DNA of 64,000 nt from Diogma glabrata (lineage: Eukaryota > Arthropoda > Insecta > Diptera > Cylindrotomidae). The stretch is taken from NCBI GenBank assembly GCA_963693315.1, contig CAVNZG010001098.1, positions 86,835 to 150,834 of the forward strand. The letters run 5' to 3'. The translations under genes were made by a program, and so were the position numbers. Shown here piece by piece: positions 44,730 to 58,554 of this stretch; position 1 is the stretch's first letter, and every line of letters starts with the position of its first letter. The notes under the pieces were generated by a model that was given only the letters and a program-made list of their open reading frames with translations, had not been told where the DNA came from and did no database searches.

Positions 44730-45240
44730 ACAGCTACATTTTTTTCCCAAAAAATTGGCTAAAAAATAAATGAAATGATTTTTTGACACACTTGACAACA
44801 TTTTTTGACAAACTTATAATGCCATAATTCTCAATAATAATAATAAAATTTCATTTCGAGCAAACAATTTTATTTTTCCCAAAAAATTGGGTAAACAATA
44901 AATAAAAATCTCTCTTTTGACACACTTGGCAACATTTGATTGACAAATAACTTATAATGCCATAATTCTCAATAATAATAATAAAATTTCAATCCAAACA
45001 ATTTTATTTTTTTCTAAAAAGTTGGGTAAAAAAATAAAAAAAAATCTTTCTTTTGACACACTTGACAACATTTTTTTGACAAACTTATAATGCCATAATT
45101 CTCAATGATAATAAGAAAACCGAAGTAGTTTCATTTGAAACAAATAATTTTTTTTTCCAAAAAATTGGGTAAAAAAATAAATAAAAATCTTTCTTTTGAC
45201 ACACTTGACAACATTGTTTTGACAAACTTATAATGCAATA
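44730..45240 (+). repeat. Tandem array in X (about 135-140 bp unit, four copies)
   Basis: Each unit contains TTTTGACACACTTGACAACA, ACTTATAATGCCATAATTC, a variable AATAATAAT run and CCCAAAAAATTGGGTAAA. Copies begin near 44775, 44915, 45050 and 45195. Confidence 0.75.
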
Positions 45241-45794
45241 ATCTAGTTTTTGATCTCACATACCAATCCCGACCATCAAGATTTCTCCAAATTTAATGTT
45301 CCTACTCGTAATCACTTAAAATGAACGTTTTTTAAGCCAAAAATATGAAAATTTGCTATTTTTGACACAAATAATGATTTTTTTGACACACTTTCGGTAC
45401 AGTTATCGAACACAGCGTCCTTTCGGACCTGTCCCTTGTGAATACCTATTTTTAGAAAAAAAATTTTTGAAATCCCTCCAGCCGTTTTCCCTGCAGCGTA
45501 GGTAATGACGGACGGCCGGCCGGCCTACAGACAGACACACATTTTTTTTTTTTTGCTTTTTTAGAATCAGCTGGGCCTAAAACGTCGAGAAATGCCAAAA
45601 AAGGTGGGGGTAAGAATTTGACTTTGAGCTCATGAATGTAATACTTAGGTCTTTCAGACCGAAGTAATTTTTGAAATTTTAATTTGCAATGCTACAATAA
45701 TTGAAAGATACAAATAAACACAGCTATTTCACAGTTTTAAGTTTTCACTTCTGTTGGCAGTCCTCAAGACTGCCTTCTTTTTTATTTTATTTTA

Positions 45795-45926
45795 ATAAAT
45801 TTCACTAATAAATTAAAATAAAAGCGCCAATTTCTTGTTAACTAATAGTTTTATTTACTTAGTAAATAAAACTATTAGTTAACAAGAAATTGGCGTTTTC
45901 ATTTTAATTTATTAGTGAAATTTATT
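45795..45926. repeat. Near-perfect 65-bp-stem hairpin
   Basis: A perfect 35-bp stem (45825-45859 with 45861-45895) has a single-base apex at 45860. It extends with one or two mismatches to about 65 bp per arm (AAATTTCACTAATAAATTAA and its inverse). This is either a young palindromic MITE or a folded-back duplication. Confidence 0.85.
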
Positions 45927-47479
45927 ATAATACTTGTTAAGTTGTCTTTTATTTTAATTAATTTATGCATATAATATATAAAAATATATCAGAGTCTAGT
46001 CCGGATATCCCAATCAGGGCCTGATCCGTTCCGACCCAGAGTTCGTTTCTTTGCTAAATATTATGAATTAAAATTTATGTACTGAAATGTTCTGTATAAA
46101 TCAAACCGTTATAACGGCCGTACGCGGCCCAACATTGAAAAATAATTTATAAATATTAAATATTTTAACATATTTCTATCATTTTTTGAAAAACCATATA
46201 TCTGCAATAAGCGGCTCTTAAGGCAATCAACAATGTGATTAGCTCACACCAAAATATTTTCCTACAACAAAAATTGAATGAAAAGATTGTAAATTGTTGC
46301 AAATAAACATAAAAAAATCAATTTTTTTCCTAAATTAAAAAGGAACTAATATAATATGACATTTCTTATAGTTAGTTGATTTTAGTCAATTAAAAAAAGG
46401 TTCCAAAATTGCATAGTTGTAGGTTTGCTCATAAATAATTTTATTTTTAAAAGTCCGTTTGATAATTCTGTTTGCAATGATTTTTTATTTAAACTAATCT
46501 GATACATCTAATTCTACTAGTACACAAAACTGTCTGATCCCGAAATTTTCCTATTCCTAGGGGATATACCTGCCGCTTGGGCTTTTTAACCACTAACGTA
46601 AGAAATCGCCATTATTTGCTCAATTACTCTTAAGAGAAGTAAGTTTTCTCACTTTAGGTCAATAATAATAATAACTAGTGGGATGGGGATCCGACCATAG
46701 GGGCCACGCCAAGAACTTCCCGTAAGATTAAAAACTACCCAGTTGATGGATAAGGTATACTAAAATACCAAACATAAACAAAATTATACAATATTATTTA
46801 ACGGCAACGGTCCAAAAATATGTTTTATAGAACATATATGCAAATAACGAAAAATTACAAGACAAATTTCAAAAAGTAGTCAACAAAAAGTGAACATTAG
46901 CTCAATTAGAGGTTTTAAAACCTCGAATACGCAAAATTAAGATTTATTTATTATACGACACATCAATTGTAATAATTTAAAAAGAATTTGAATATGTGTG
47001 TGTGTGTAATCATTTTTAATTTAATAACATACTAACAGACTGCAAACTAAAATAAGTTGTCTGGACCGATTTAGAAGGTATTATAAAAGGTGAAGATATC
47101 ACTGTAAAATGTCAATATCAGGAATTATCTCCAGTTCAACAACCTAACCTATCGGTAAGATAAAAGGGATGCATTTGTTTAATAAACACCGACCACTTTA
47201 TACAAGACACCTCAAAAGCAAATTTGTTCTATCCCATGATAATTGAAACATTTAATTAACGATTCGTCAAAAACACTTCATAACTGTGGCTGTTGCTGTG
47301 ATAAAATAAAAATAAAAAGATAAAGCTATTCAAATGAAAGTGACAAACCGAAAGTTGCAAAATTACTATAAACATTACAAAAACTTTATGCTCTAAGTTT
47401 CAACAAAATTGACTGTCAGGACTGAGTGTTATTGTAGTTTAAAAAAAACAGTTGTTCAACCAGCACAGACATTCTCCCC
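45927..47479. other. AT-rich stretch without recognised gene
   Basis: No gene is seen. A short (TG)n run is at about 46996. Confidence 0.5.
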
Positions 47480-48690
47480 AACTTCTATGCCAAATTTTGA
47501 AAATAGCTCATATTTTCCATATTTAAATAAACCCCGATGCGTTTGCAGTTCCTTTTAATTAAAAAATTTCATCAAGATCTCGTTTGTGTTTGCGTAACGA
47601 AAATAACACCTATCTTTCAAATTTTCTTAAAAAACTCAAAACGCAAGATAACAATTGTTTATAAAAAGGTCATTATAAATTCTTGACATATTGACAAACA
47701 AAATAGGAGGTAAATGGTCTTGATAGCGTTATTTATTCTCGTAATATTTAAAAGAGCTGACTTTTACGTTTTTGGAAACCACTAAAAAACAATTGAATTG
47801 ATTTCGTTAGAAAAAGACTTGGCTGTCGGTTACGCCAAGATACATAAATTGTGACCACTGCCGTTGAAATAGGATCATCAGTTGTTGAGAAAGCGTTGGA
47901 CAAATTTTTTCCGCATAGGACGATACACACGCACCTACACACACACACATACATACTGCTATCAAAAAAAGGCCTAAACAGCTTGAAGCGGTCTTAAACG
48001 CAAAGCTATCATAAAAATTCCGATTTCGAAAATCGACCCAAAAACAATAACTTTCCATATCGGAAAGTTAATAAACAGCTGACCAAGCGATCTACTAACA
48101 AACCTCTGACCTTTTTGTCAAATTTAGAAAATAACTCAAATCTTCGATATTCAAGTAAACCCGGATGCGTTTGCAGCTCATTTATATACCAAAGTTTCAT
48201 CCAGATATCATGCGTTTGCGTATCGAAAACAACACGTAGTTTTTCACATTTTTTTAAAAATTTCAAAAACTAAGACAGCAATTGTTTATACAAATCTCAT
48301 TATAAATGGCTGACATGATGTCAAACAATATGGAAACTTCATGACCTTGATCTAATGATATTTGCAAGAGACGACTTTCAGTTTTTTGGAAACCACAAAA
48401 AAACAAATGATTTAATTTCGCTAGAAAAGGACTGGCTTGCGGACTGGGTAGTTACTCCAAGATACATCGATTGCGACTATTTCCGTTAAAATCGACCCAT
48501 CCATTGTTGAGAAAGCGGTGGACAAAAATTGATCCACATACAGCGATCGATACACCCACACACACATACACACACGCCAGCTAAAAATAGTCTAAACAGC
48601 TTCAGGAGGTCATGAAACGTAAAGATATCATAATAATTCCGGTTTCGAAAATCAACCCAAAACAATAACGTCCCATATATCAGGAAACTA
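47480..48690 (+). repeat. Diverged ~620-bp tandem duplication
   Basis: The segment at about 47480-48060 is repeated at about 48090-48680 with many substitutions. Shared landmarks: GATGCGTTTGCAG, AACAATTGTTTATA, TTTTTGGAAACCAC, CCAAGATACAT, TTGTTGAGAAAGCG, a CA-rich run, CTAAACAGCTT and GATTTCGAAAATC. No conserved reading frame is evident. Confidence 0.7.
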
Positions 48691-48739
48691 AAAAATTATC
48701 TAGTCTAGGTTAATAATGACAAATTTTCTTTTATTACTA

Positions 48740-49570
48740 CGGTTTTGAAAAATGAGCCAAAAGTGAAATTCTTACCCCCACTGTTTTTTGCGTTTCTCGA
48801 CGTTTTAGGACCTACTGATTCTAAAAAGCAAAAAAAAATGTATGTCAGTCTACCGGCCGGCCTGCCGTCCGTCATTACCCACGAAATCTAGAAAACCGCT
48901 ACAGGGATTTCAAATTTTTTTTTCAAATAGGTATACTCTACGGGCAGGTCTGAAAGAACGATGTGTTTGATAACTGTACCAAAACTATGTCAAATAAATC
49001 ATTAAGTGTGTCAAAAATGCAAATTTTTATTCTTTTGGCTTAAAAAACGTTCATTTTAAGTGATAATGGGTAGGAAAGGAACAAAGAATGTGGAAAAATC
49101 TTGATGGTTGAGACTGGTATGTGAGATCAAAAACTAGATTATTGCATTAGAAGTTTGTCAAAAAAATGTTGTCAAGTGTTTCAAAAGAAAAATTTTATTT
49201 CGGTTTATTTATTTTTTTACCCAATTTTTTGGAAAAAATAACATTAATTATTTGTACGACATGAAATTTTATTATTACTATAGCGAATTATGGCATTAGA
49301 AGTTTGTCAAAAAAATAATGTCAAGTGTGTCAAAAGAATGATTTTCATTTATTTTTTAGTCAATTTTTATGAAAAAAAAATTTAGCTGTTTGTGTGACGT
49401 AAATCAGTAAATGTGACATGGAAATTTTTGAATTTGTTATAGTTTTTAAAATATATTTTTGGTATTTTAAAAAAAAGCTGACCTTTTGATTTGGTAATAA
49501 TTTTTGCAATATTTTTAGAATTTTGAAAAATGTTTTAATTTTTGATTTTGTTATAATTTTTGCCAACAGC
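48740..49570 (-). repeat. Repeat X, copy 2 (reverse)
   Basis: Reverse complement of parts of X copy 1: CTTACCCCCACTG, the GGCCGGCCTGCCGTCCGTC block, GGCAGGTCTGAAAGAACG, AAAAACGTTCATTTTAAGTG, two or three TTTGTCAAAAAAATG units and the AT-rich minisatellite near its end. Confidence 0.65.
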
Positions 49571-51539
49571 TTATTTAAATATCACATAACTATATCAAAA
49601 CATATCGTAAACCATATACTGCATTATTAATATCAAATATATATTTTTTCATAAAATTTCTCAGATGATAGCGTTTAATTTACATTTTCCTACTTTTTTC
49701 TTACCAGACAAATACAAAAGTGTCTCGCTTTGTAATTTATATTTTAAATTGAAATCGTGCATAAATTTCATTTAAACTCATCACGTTTTAATGCTTTTTC
49801 CTTTATATTTTATCTAATATTTTGTTCTAGAAACTTTTTACTATATAGTCTTAGAACAATACTAAAAAGTCAGATTAACAAAAAAAATTAGTATCATATA
49901 TTTTCTTCCCAACAAATAAGAATTATAAATATTTAAATGGATCTCTAAATAGCAACATGTAACTAATAAATTCAAAGAATTTAATTTTGTAGAAGTGATG
50001 CGATAAATTTCTATTTATTTTCATTATCTCATGGACATTATATGCTGATACTTAAAATAAAATACTTTACATACCTAAAATTCGAAACGGCTTTTTTGTA
50101 TCAATAAACGACTAATAGTCCTAATAATTTCAATTTCAAAGTGTTTTTCCTGTTTTCTAGTGCAACTTTTTTGTAAACTTTTTGAATTATTGATATAGGC
50201 AAAATGTACGAGCAAAAACAACTTAAAAATAAATATTTTTCTAAGTAAGAAAATCGATAGAAGAAATATTTTATTGAAGATTAAGGTTAAATATAATACA
50301 AGAACGAAGAAAACAAATATTTTATGGTGTTTAAGAAGATTTAAGATGGAGTTTTGTAATATTGATATTCATAGGTTTTTCTTTTCTTTTTGGTAAAATT
50401 GATTGATTGATGATGGTGGAAAGCTTTTTTTGACTTAAATTTAAATAACGTTTCCATGTTTTTATATAAATTTTCATGGCCGCAATGTAAAAATAAAACC
50501 ATGTTTAATAATACAGATATAGTACTTATCACAAATCTAGCTTTTGATATTTACAAAAACATTACCAATTAATTTCGACAGATTGTTTTTCTTCCATGAA
50601 TGGGATGAAATTCGTTTTGTAAGAGCTTGTAGAGCTGCAACTGTTTGACTCAGAAACCTTAAACCTGAACAAACTAAACTCAAAAATAGTGATAGTATTA
50701 GTTAAAACAGAGACTGGAACGCAATTACCGCAATTACGCATTTACAATATTCTAAAAAGGTTTGCTCTGTATCCACAACTAACTACTTCTGTTGATGTAT
50801 TGTTTTACTCAATCTTATATCCGATTATGTTTCTCCTTCATGCTATGAGGCCTTGAATTAACTGGAGTAAATATTAAACGGTAAAAAATGTTTACAAATT
50901 AACAAATTGTTTCTAAAACTGATAGTATTAAACTATTTCCATGGATTCACTGTAATTTTAAAATCTTTGTTTTGGGTTTGAGAAGTAAGAATTTATAATC
51001 ATGCACGGTTTAATTCGTTATAGTTGCATAATTTTATTAATAAAATTTAATTTGTTGTTTTTAAACCATTTTTGTTTTATTTTGCCAAAGAATATTAATA
51101 AATATACCATAACTAATGGAATAATGCCAACTTTTAATTTATGGTTTTTATTATCTCAAATGAAAATCTATTATTTTAAACTTTAATAAATGTAGCTAAT
51201 AAAAATATTTGTTTTTATTAGAAATAGTTTTTGTTTTGATTTGAATAATTTTCACTGTAACTATTATCATATTGAACAGGAAAACTGTAACATATAAATT
51301 TAAATTCAAAATATACTTCGCAAATCGCAATAGAGTTTTTAAAACAAAATTATGTAATAGATTTTTTCTGTAAATAAAAATTTATTAATATTAAATCAAA
51401 AAAATGAAAACACAATTTTTGGTTGGTCAAATATATTTTTATTTCCAAGGATGGAGATTTGCATAGGGTAGGGTAAATTAAATAGCTAACTTTTGATCGA
51501 AGTTTTTCTTTTTATTATGTTTGCGGATTTTATCATTTT
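49571..51539. other. AT-rich stretch without recognised gene
   Basis: Only short chance frames are present; no repeat was recognised by reading. Confidence 0.5.
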
Positions 51540-52280
51540 CAACAAAAAGTATATTTTGATCTCACCTTTCAGTTAATGGGTGATAACTCCTTTCTCTGGA
51601 TTACAAGGAGCATATGAAAAATTGTCGATTGCTAAGATTTGTCGATATAATATAGGTCTACAAATGGCAGCATATTTTGTCGACATTTACGTTTTCGAAA
51701 TAAGCAAATATAAGCGAAATAAGCATTGCGAAATAAGCAATCTGCTTATTTCGCCTAATTTTGTATACAAGGATGTCAAAAGCCTCTTTTCGGCATCTTA
51801 TCTGATTTTTTTTTTGGAAAAAAATCGTTAAGAAACTAGCTGCAAAATTTGCAAGAGGTTAGCCATCTTATGCTTTTAGAAACTCAACAAATTGAGTTCT
51901 TGACAAATGAAATGTCAATTGATGGAGGAGATCAAAACATACACCTTGGTGAAGTTTCAGCCGAATCAAATAACAGGAAAAAATTTGTCGAAATTGTTTT
52001 GTATGGAAAATTGACGATTGCTAGTTTTGTCGATTTATGGCCAGTTTTATGCAGCAATCTGCTTATTTCGCCTACTTTTGATTACAAGGATGTCCAAAGC
52101 TTCCTTTCAGTATCAGTTGAAAGAGGAGATCAAAACATGCACCAGTTTTATGTTGCAAGCGTTGTATTTTGGATATATTGTATTACATGGATATCTAGAG
52201 CTTTCTTCTAGCATATTGTCAAATTTGTTTTGGATCAAAATATTAATCAAATTTTGCTTAATAGGCCAGGGGTTAATATA
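51540..52280 (+). repeat. R4-related repeat with internal duplication
   Basis: GCAATCTGCTTATTTCGCCT followed by ATTACAAGGATGTC-like text occurs near 51735 and 52053. GAGGAGATCAAAACAT occurs near 51924 and 52121. The GATTGCTAG/TTTTGTCGATTTATGGCCAG phrase at 52014 is shared with 21520-21865. No coding region is evident. Confidence 0.55.
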
Positions 52281-53225
52281 GGTATTAATCTTAGCCGTGG
52301 CCCATTTTTTAAAAATGTCGATGAAATTGAAATTTTGACATTTCCGCTGAAATATTTTATTTTGTTTTGCTTTATTTTCTTCTACAAAACTTTAATTACG
52401 AAAAAATAATTATTGAAAAACAAAAATTATTTGAATTTCAACACAATCTGCCAAAATTTACTCAAGTACGATAGCAGAGTAAATTGAAATTTTTTAGACG
52501 ATTTGCAGATTCAATTTCATCGTGAAATAGGCCACGGCAATAGAATGTTATAAAAAGTTGAAGTTTTTAACAAGAAGAATTTTTGACATATTTTTACGCG
52601 TTCATGCTTACGTACTTAGTTTCAATCGCTATTAATACTTAAAACTTTAAAAGAAGTTACTTGAAAGTATTAAGTGAATTTCATCATGTATGAAATGAAA
52701 CGATTGAAATTGAAATTGCAAGCTGTTTGTTTGAAAGTCATTTATTTTAGTGAAAAACAAATTGTTATATATTTTTATCACCTTCATTTTACAACATTTT
52801 ATGCAAAATATAATTAAAACTATGGACAAGTGTTTTTGCACTTGCTTTCTTCTGATAAAATTAAAACGAGCATTTCAGTTACAAGCGTACTTGAGTTAAT
52901 TGGAGAGAACAAATTATTTTATAATAATTATAGTCAATGAGTTCAATGGTGTTCAGATTTCATAATGAAAAATATCTAATCAAAACTTACATTTTCAACA
53001 ATACACCAAAGAATTAGGATACAAATCGAATTGATAATAACATTCTGTTAAAGTTGCGTTATAATTTTGCAGATGCTGTGTGTTTCAAATCAGGTTAAAA
53101 TGTTGTTAACGTTTTAAAATAAATACTTAAAATTAATAAAATTACATTGAACTGGAACAGGTTTATCTTTGCTAATTATTTTCTTTTTGTGTCAATTTTT
53201 CTATAAATCTAAATCAAAATAGAAG
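52281..53225. other. AT-rich stretch without recognised gene
   Basis: No gene or repeat was recognised. Confidence 0.5.
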
Positions 53226-53342
53226 ATTATACACCAAGAGAGAGAATAGCATGTTTTCCTCCTGAGGTGTGTTTTCTCCTGAGAGCTACATATCACTAAA
53301 GAAAGCTACATATCACAAGCTCTCTCCCGAGGTGTATATACT
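53226..53342. repeat. Short TIR/hairpin repeat
   Basis: TATACACC and AGAGAGAG at the left pair with CTCTCTC and GGTGTATA at the right; AGCTACATATCAC is duplicated in tandem inside. Confidence 0.55.
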
Positions 53343-54103
53343 ATTTTTTGAACGACCACAATATAATTATGATATAAGAAACTAAATCTAATCATGCAAA
53401 GAACCCGAAATTTATAACTTATAATGTTCATCATAGTACTCAGTTTTCATACAAATTTACTAGCAGGACCCAGTGTGCCTTGCTACGCTTCTAAATTAAG
53501 TTTGTGCGCGGACATTTTGTTGACGTAGTAGCAATGATTTCAAAAAGTGGTAATGAAAAATGATAGCATAATTTTTAATTTTTCTTTTTAAAAATATGAA
53601 TGAAAAATACTTAGCGCTCTAGCTGATCAGTTCGGATATATGAAAAATTGGCAATCAAATAAGTTTTTAAGTAAGCAATAAAAAAATGTATGTGACTTAT
53701 TGAATTAGTAGAGGTGTGTCATCACCAACAAAAATAGATTCACAAATCTTCACAGTGCTCATGCATTGTATTTGTTTCCGTCACGAAACATACAAAAACT
53801 GTTCTAAAGAAGTTTTTCTGAGAGAAAATGAAAGTGCTTTCAAATTACAAAATTCAAATGAATTACAATAATTACTTTGATCTTAATCACTCACAAAATC
53901 TCTCAAAAATTTTTTTTTTTAAACCAAATAGTGAAAAAGTTTTGTTTAATTAGCATTATACCAGTCGCATATTGCCGCTATCTCAAAAGAAAGAAAATTA
54001 GAGAAAACTCGTTATGATAACATTCAATTTAGATTGTGTCATTTTTAGTGCAACTTATTTATTTTAATATGGAAAGAATTTCAAAATGTCGTTTTGATTC
54101 TAT
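53343..54103. other. AT-rich stretch without recognised gene
   Basis: No gene was recognised. The 3' end of the Helitron remnant may lie here on the minus strand, but no CTRR end with hairpin could be assigned. Confidence 0.4.
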
Positions 54104-54406
54104 TTATTTATTCGAGTATTTGTGGTTATACACTCTATTTTTTGTTTTTCCATCTAGTGCGTACTCGAATAAATCAGAAGGTTTTCCTAACGCATCGTCG
54201 ACATACAGTTGTCTATGTGAGAAGCACGGATTCTCCAAATCTAGTCCACATACTTGCAGTAACTGTCCTTGTGCTTTGTTGATGGTCATTGCAAAACCGA
54301 GTTGACTGGAAACTAAAAGTTTAAATTCAAATACCTTATGTGTTGGAATCATTGGAATATGGTATATCATATCATGGAATATCATCTTCCGGCTCGATTT
54401 TTCCAT
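54104..54406 (-). pseudogene. Helitron Rep-Hel helicase, C-terminal remnant
   Basis: The minus-strand frame of about 100 residues contains LGFAMTINKAQGQ, VCGLDLENPCFSH, QLYV and GKPSDLF, the hallmark C-terminal block of the Pif1-type helicase of Helitrons (AMTINKxQGQ is helicase motif V-like; GQLYVAxSRV normally follows). Here the residues after QLYV are corrupted, so the conserved arginine segment is lost. No Rep nuclease motif or upstream helicase motifs are found nearby, so it is a scrap. Confidence 0.8.
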
Positions 54407-54509
54407 TTAAAATGTGGCTTCAATGACATTGTTCATCATCATTTTCACCGAAAATTTAAAAAAAATTGTTCAATTTCAAAGTATTTGACATATTTGGAAC
54501 TACAATGTG

Positions 54510-54995
54510 TGTCACAAATTTACATAAAAACCTTTTCAAACCTAGGTTCCACACCATCATGTTTTTTAAGACGTTGATGGACGCAACTTTTTTTTTATGT
54601 TCTTTTGGAAGAATGGAAAACTAAAAACAAAATCCTTTCACATAATAATGTACGACATAGGGCTATATTTCATAATAGGATAGCCTAGCTACTCTATAGC
54701 TAGCAACTCTGTCCCTAATAGGACAAATAAAATACTTTTTTTTTAAATTTGCAGGAACAAAGCTTAAATTGGGTTACTAATTATCCTAGTGCTAGAAGCA
54801 TATATCAAGATCATGTAATGTATTGTATTCCTCAATTAAGCATATATAATAGTTATATGGAAGCTCATTTCTTCGAGCAATCAAAAAAGGTCATTCTTTA
54901 AAAAAAGATAAAAAAATAAAAAAATTGCGTCCATAAACACCTTAGAAGCATGTTGTTGTGGGACCTTGTTCTTAAAATGTTCTTGTGTGTTGTAA
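54510..54995. mobile_element. R6 MITE with ~65-bp TIRs
   Basis: The left arm at about 54524-54585 (CATAAAAACCTTTTCAAACC, GTTCCACACCATCATG, TGATGGACGCAA) is inverted at about 54927-54990 (TTGCGTCCATAAACACC, CATGTTGTTGTGGGACC). Related single arms are at 16177, 20150 and 43620. No coding region is present. Confidence 0.6.
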
Positions 54996-55674
54996 AATAT
55001 CACTTATCCCCTTATATCAGTGATATCTTACTGCTATTGCCAGTGGTATACGATATCTCACGTTAACTAATTTGCCAATAGCAAGGTACTAAAGTACGCG
55101 GGGCTTCCACACCCATAGATCCAAAATTTTAAATTTTACAAACGTTCCTGCGGGCGGGAAGATATATTAAATCCATTGGTATTAATGCATTGTTACCGTT
55201 TGCAAATCACTATTGCAAACGTGTTGCCGGCTAAGTGCCACCATTTTTAAATAGTTTGTTCATCATGATTGCCATCCGTTTTAGATTATATACATAAGCT
55301 ATGCTTCTTTGTATAGTATTTGTAATTCCATTCATAATTTTGAGCTTTAAATCGATAAAATTGATGTAAACAACTATCTTCACTTAGTTTTAGAAACATG
55401 TATTACATACAATTGCAAACCAACAACATATTTGGTGTAGATAAAAAAATTTGTAAAATCATGAATTCCAATATATATAATTTTGATATATAAATGTAAT
55501 TATTTGTCCGAGTATACTTTCATTTTTCAATTTCATAAAATTATGTTCAACGTAAAAAAACATTGATCAAAGTCACCCAAGTGTATAAAACGATATTTAA
55601 ATAAAAACCCAATTAAAATTATTAACAACATTTAGGCAAAACCACTAAAGATAATTATAAGGTCCCTGAGGTTC
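54927..55674 (-). repeat. R5/R6 long repeat, inverted copy
   Basis: Reverse complement of 42855-43690, in the same order of landmarks (see that entry), ending outward at GGTCCCTGAGG. The two copies face each other across 11 kb. Confidence 0.6.
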
Positions 55675-55797
55675 CATTTATGTTCATAATATATAGCCTA
55701 TATCCATCTGGAATAATGGAGCTTTCAAATAGTGAAAGAATTTTTCAAATAGGTACAGTGGCTTCAGAGATTATCAAATACGAACAAACAAACATTC

Positions 55798-57175
<1,378 letters not shown>

Positions 57176-58001
57176 GAGGTTCTAAGTTCGAATCCGAACC
57201 GAAACACGTTCAGAGATAAAAGTTGTTTTTATTAACAAATAACTATAAGGTTTATTCAGATAAACCCAAAAACTGTTTTCGAATTGAAAAATTCATACGA
57301 TTCACTAATTTACTTGACATTTATGTCGTAAAATTGATTTCATATTGATTGGCAGCATTCAATAATAACTGCACACGTGACTTAGGATAGTATGGAATAT
57401 ACCTACTAACTTTCGAAAATCACAAATAGTGAGGTTAAGGAAATTAATTATCTCTTTCAATAAAAATTCCTACCTTGTCGGGTTTAAGACGTATAAAATC
57501 TATATAATAAAAATACTAACTCTGTAGCCAGTGAAGTATGACAAAAAAGTTTTTCACTAAGAAAAAAAGAAATTACAACATCGTAATTAAAAATGTTTCT
57601 AAATGTCGACGCCGAGGGGCAGTTGACAGCGTGTCTACCAAAAGATTCAAACTTAGTTGGTACTGATGAGGTTCTAAGTTCGAATCCGAACCGAAACACG
57701 TTCAGAGATAAAAGTTGTTTTTATTAACAAATAACTATAAGGTTTATTCAGATAAACCCAAAAACTGTTTTCGAATTGAAAAATTCATACGATTCACTAA
57801 TTTACTTGACATTTATGTCATAAAATTGATTTCATATTGATTGGCAGCATTCAATAATAACTGCACACGTGACTTAGGATAGTATGGAATATACCTACTA
57901 ACTTTCGAAAATCACAAATAGTGAGGTTAAGGAAATTAATTATCTCTTTCAATAAAAATTCCTACCTTGTCGGGTTTAAGACGTATAAAATCTATATAAT
58001 A
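57176..58001 (+). repeat. S2 SINE-like units, inverted half of the array
   Basis: Beginning abruptly at GAGGTTCTAAGTTCG, the sequence is the reverse complement of the 492-bp units: a part unit to about 57470 and most of a further unit to about 57958, then the distal tail AGACGTATAAAATC running into TA repeats. The sequence on both sides of 57176 forms a large inverted repeat with about 150 bp of unit missing at the centre. Confidence 0.8.
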
Positions 58002-58210
<209 letters not shown>

Positions 58211-58404
58211 TAGATAGAATATTTGAGCTTATCTTAAGAAATCATAAAAAAATCCCATTTTGCACTCCCTAGGGAGGAAAAGATACAATCCGCTCCAGCA
58301 AATGAAGGTTGGAAATTGAACTTCATATACAACTCGAGCAAAAAAATTTTGCTCGTGCATAAATTAATTATTTCCATCTTAACACACACTTTATGGTTAT
58401 AATT

Positions 58405-58535
58405 AGAAAATACTATGTTTTCCTACAAGAGATGAAAACGCAGTTTTTTCGTAAGTGAGTGAGCTTACGAACGGAAATCGTATTTATCTCGCGAAGGAAT
58501 TGCTATTTTTTGTACGATGGTAAATATAAACTATA
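58405..58535. repeat. H1 hairpin MITE, copy 2
   Basis: In reverse orientation to 11020-11165: TTTTCCTACAAGAGATGAAA on the left, AAATCGTATTTATCTCGCG and AAGGAATTGC on the right, with a TTCGTAAGTGAGTGAGCTTACGAA-type centre (split here: TTCGTAAG and CTTACGAA). Confidence 0.6.
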
Positions 58536-58554
58536 TCAATTATAGATAATTAAA

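Larger units (their letters stand above)
43801..45665 (+). repeat. Repeat X with internal tandem arrays, copy 1
   Basis: Ordered blocks: a GAGGGGCTGAAATCTCA end, ACTTCGGTCTG (43839), a non-coding block to 44030, an AT-rich minisatellite (44030-44700), a second array (44730-45240), a GC-rich block with GACGGACGGCCGGCCGG (about 45508) and an inverted CAGACCGAAGT near 45656. Reverse-oriented copies with the same order are 48740-49570 and 58555-63540. No coding region is present. Confidence 0.65.

Noticed and set aside
44030..45240. CRISPR-like repeat array
   Set aside because: Repeats are degenerate, AT-rich and contiguous without unique spacers; no cas genes and a eukaryotic context.
42855..55674. 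Polinton/Maverick giant transposon
   Set aside because: Facing repeats exist, but no DNA polymerase B, integrase, packaging ATPase or capsid-like frame lies between them.
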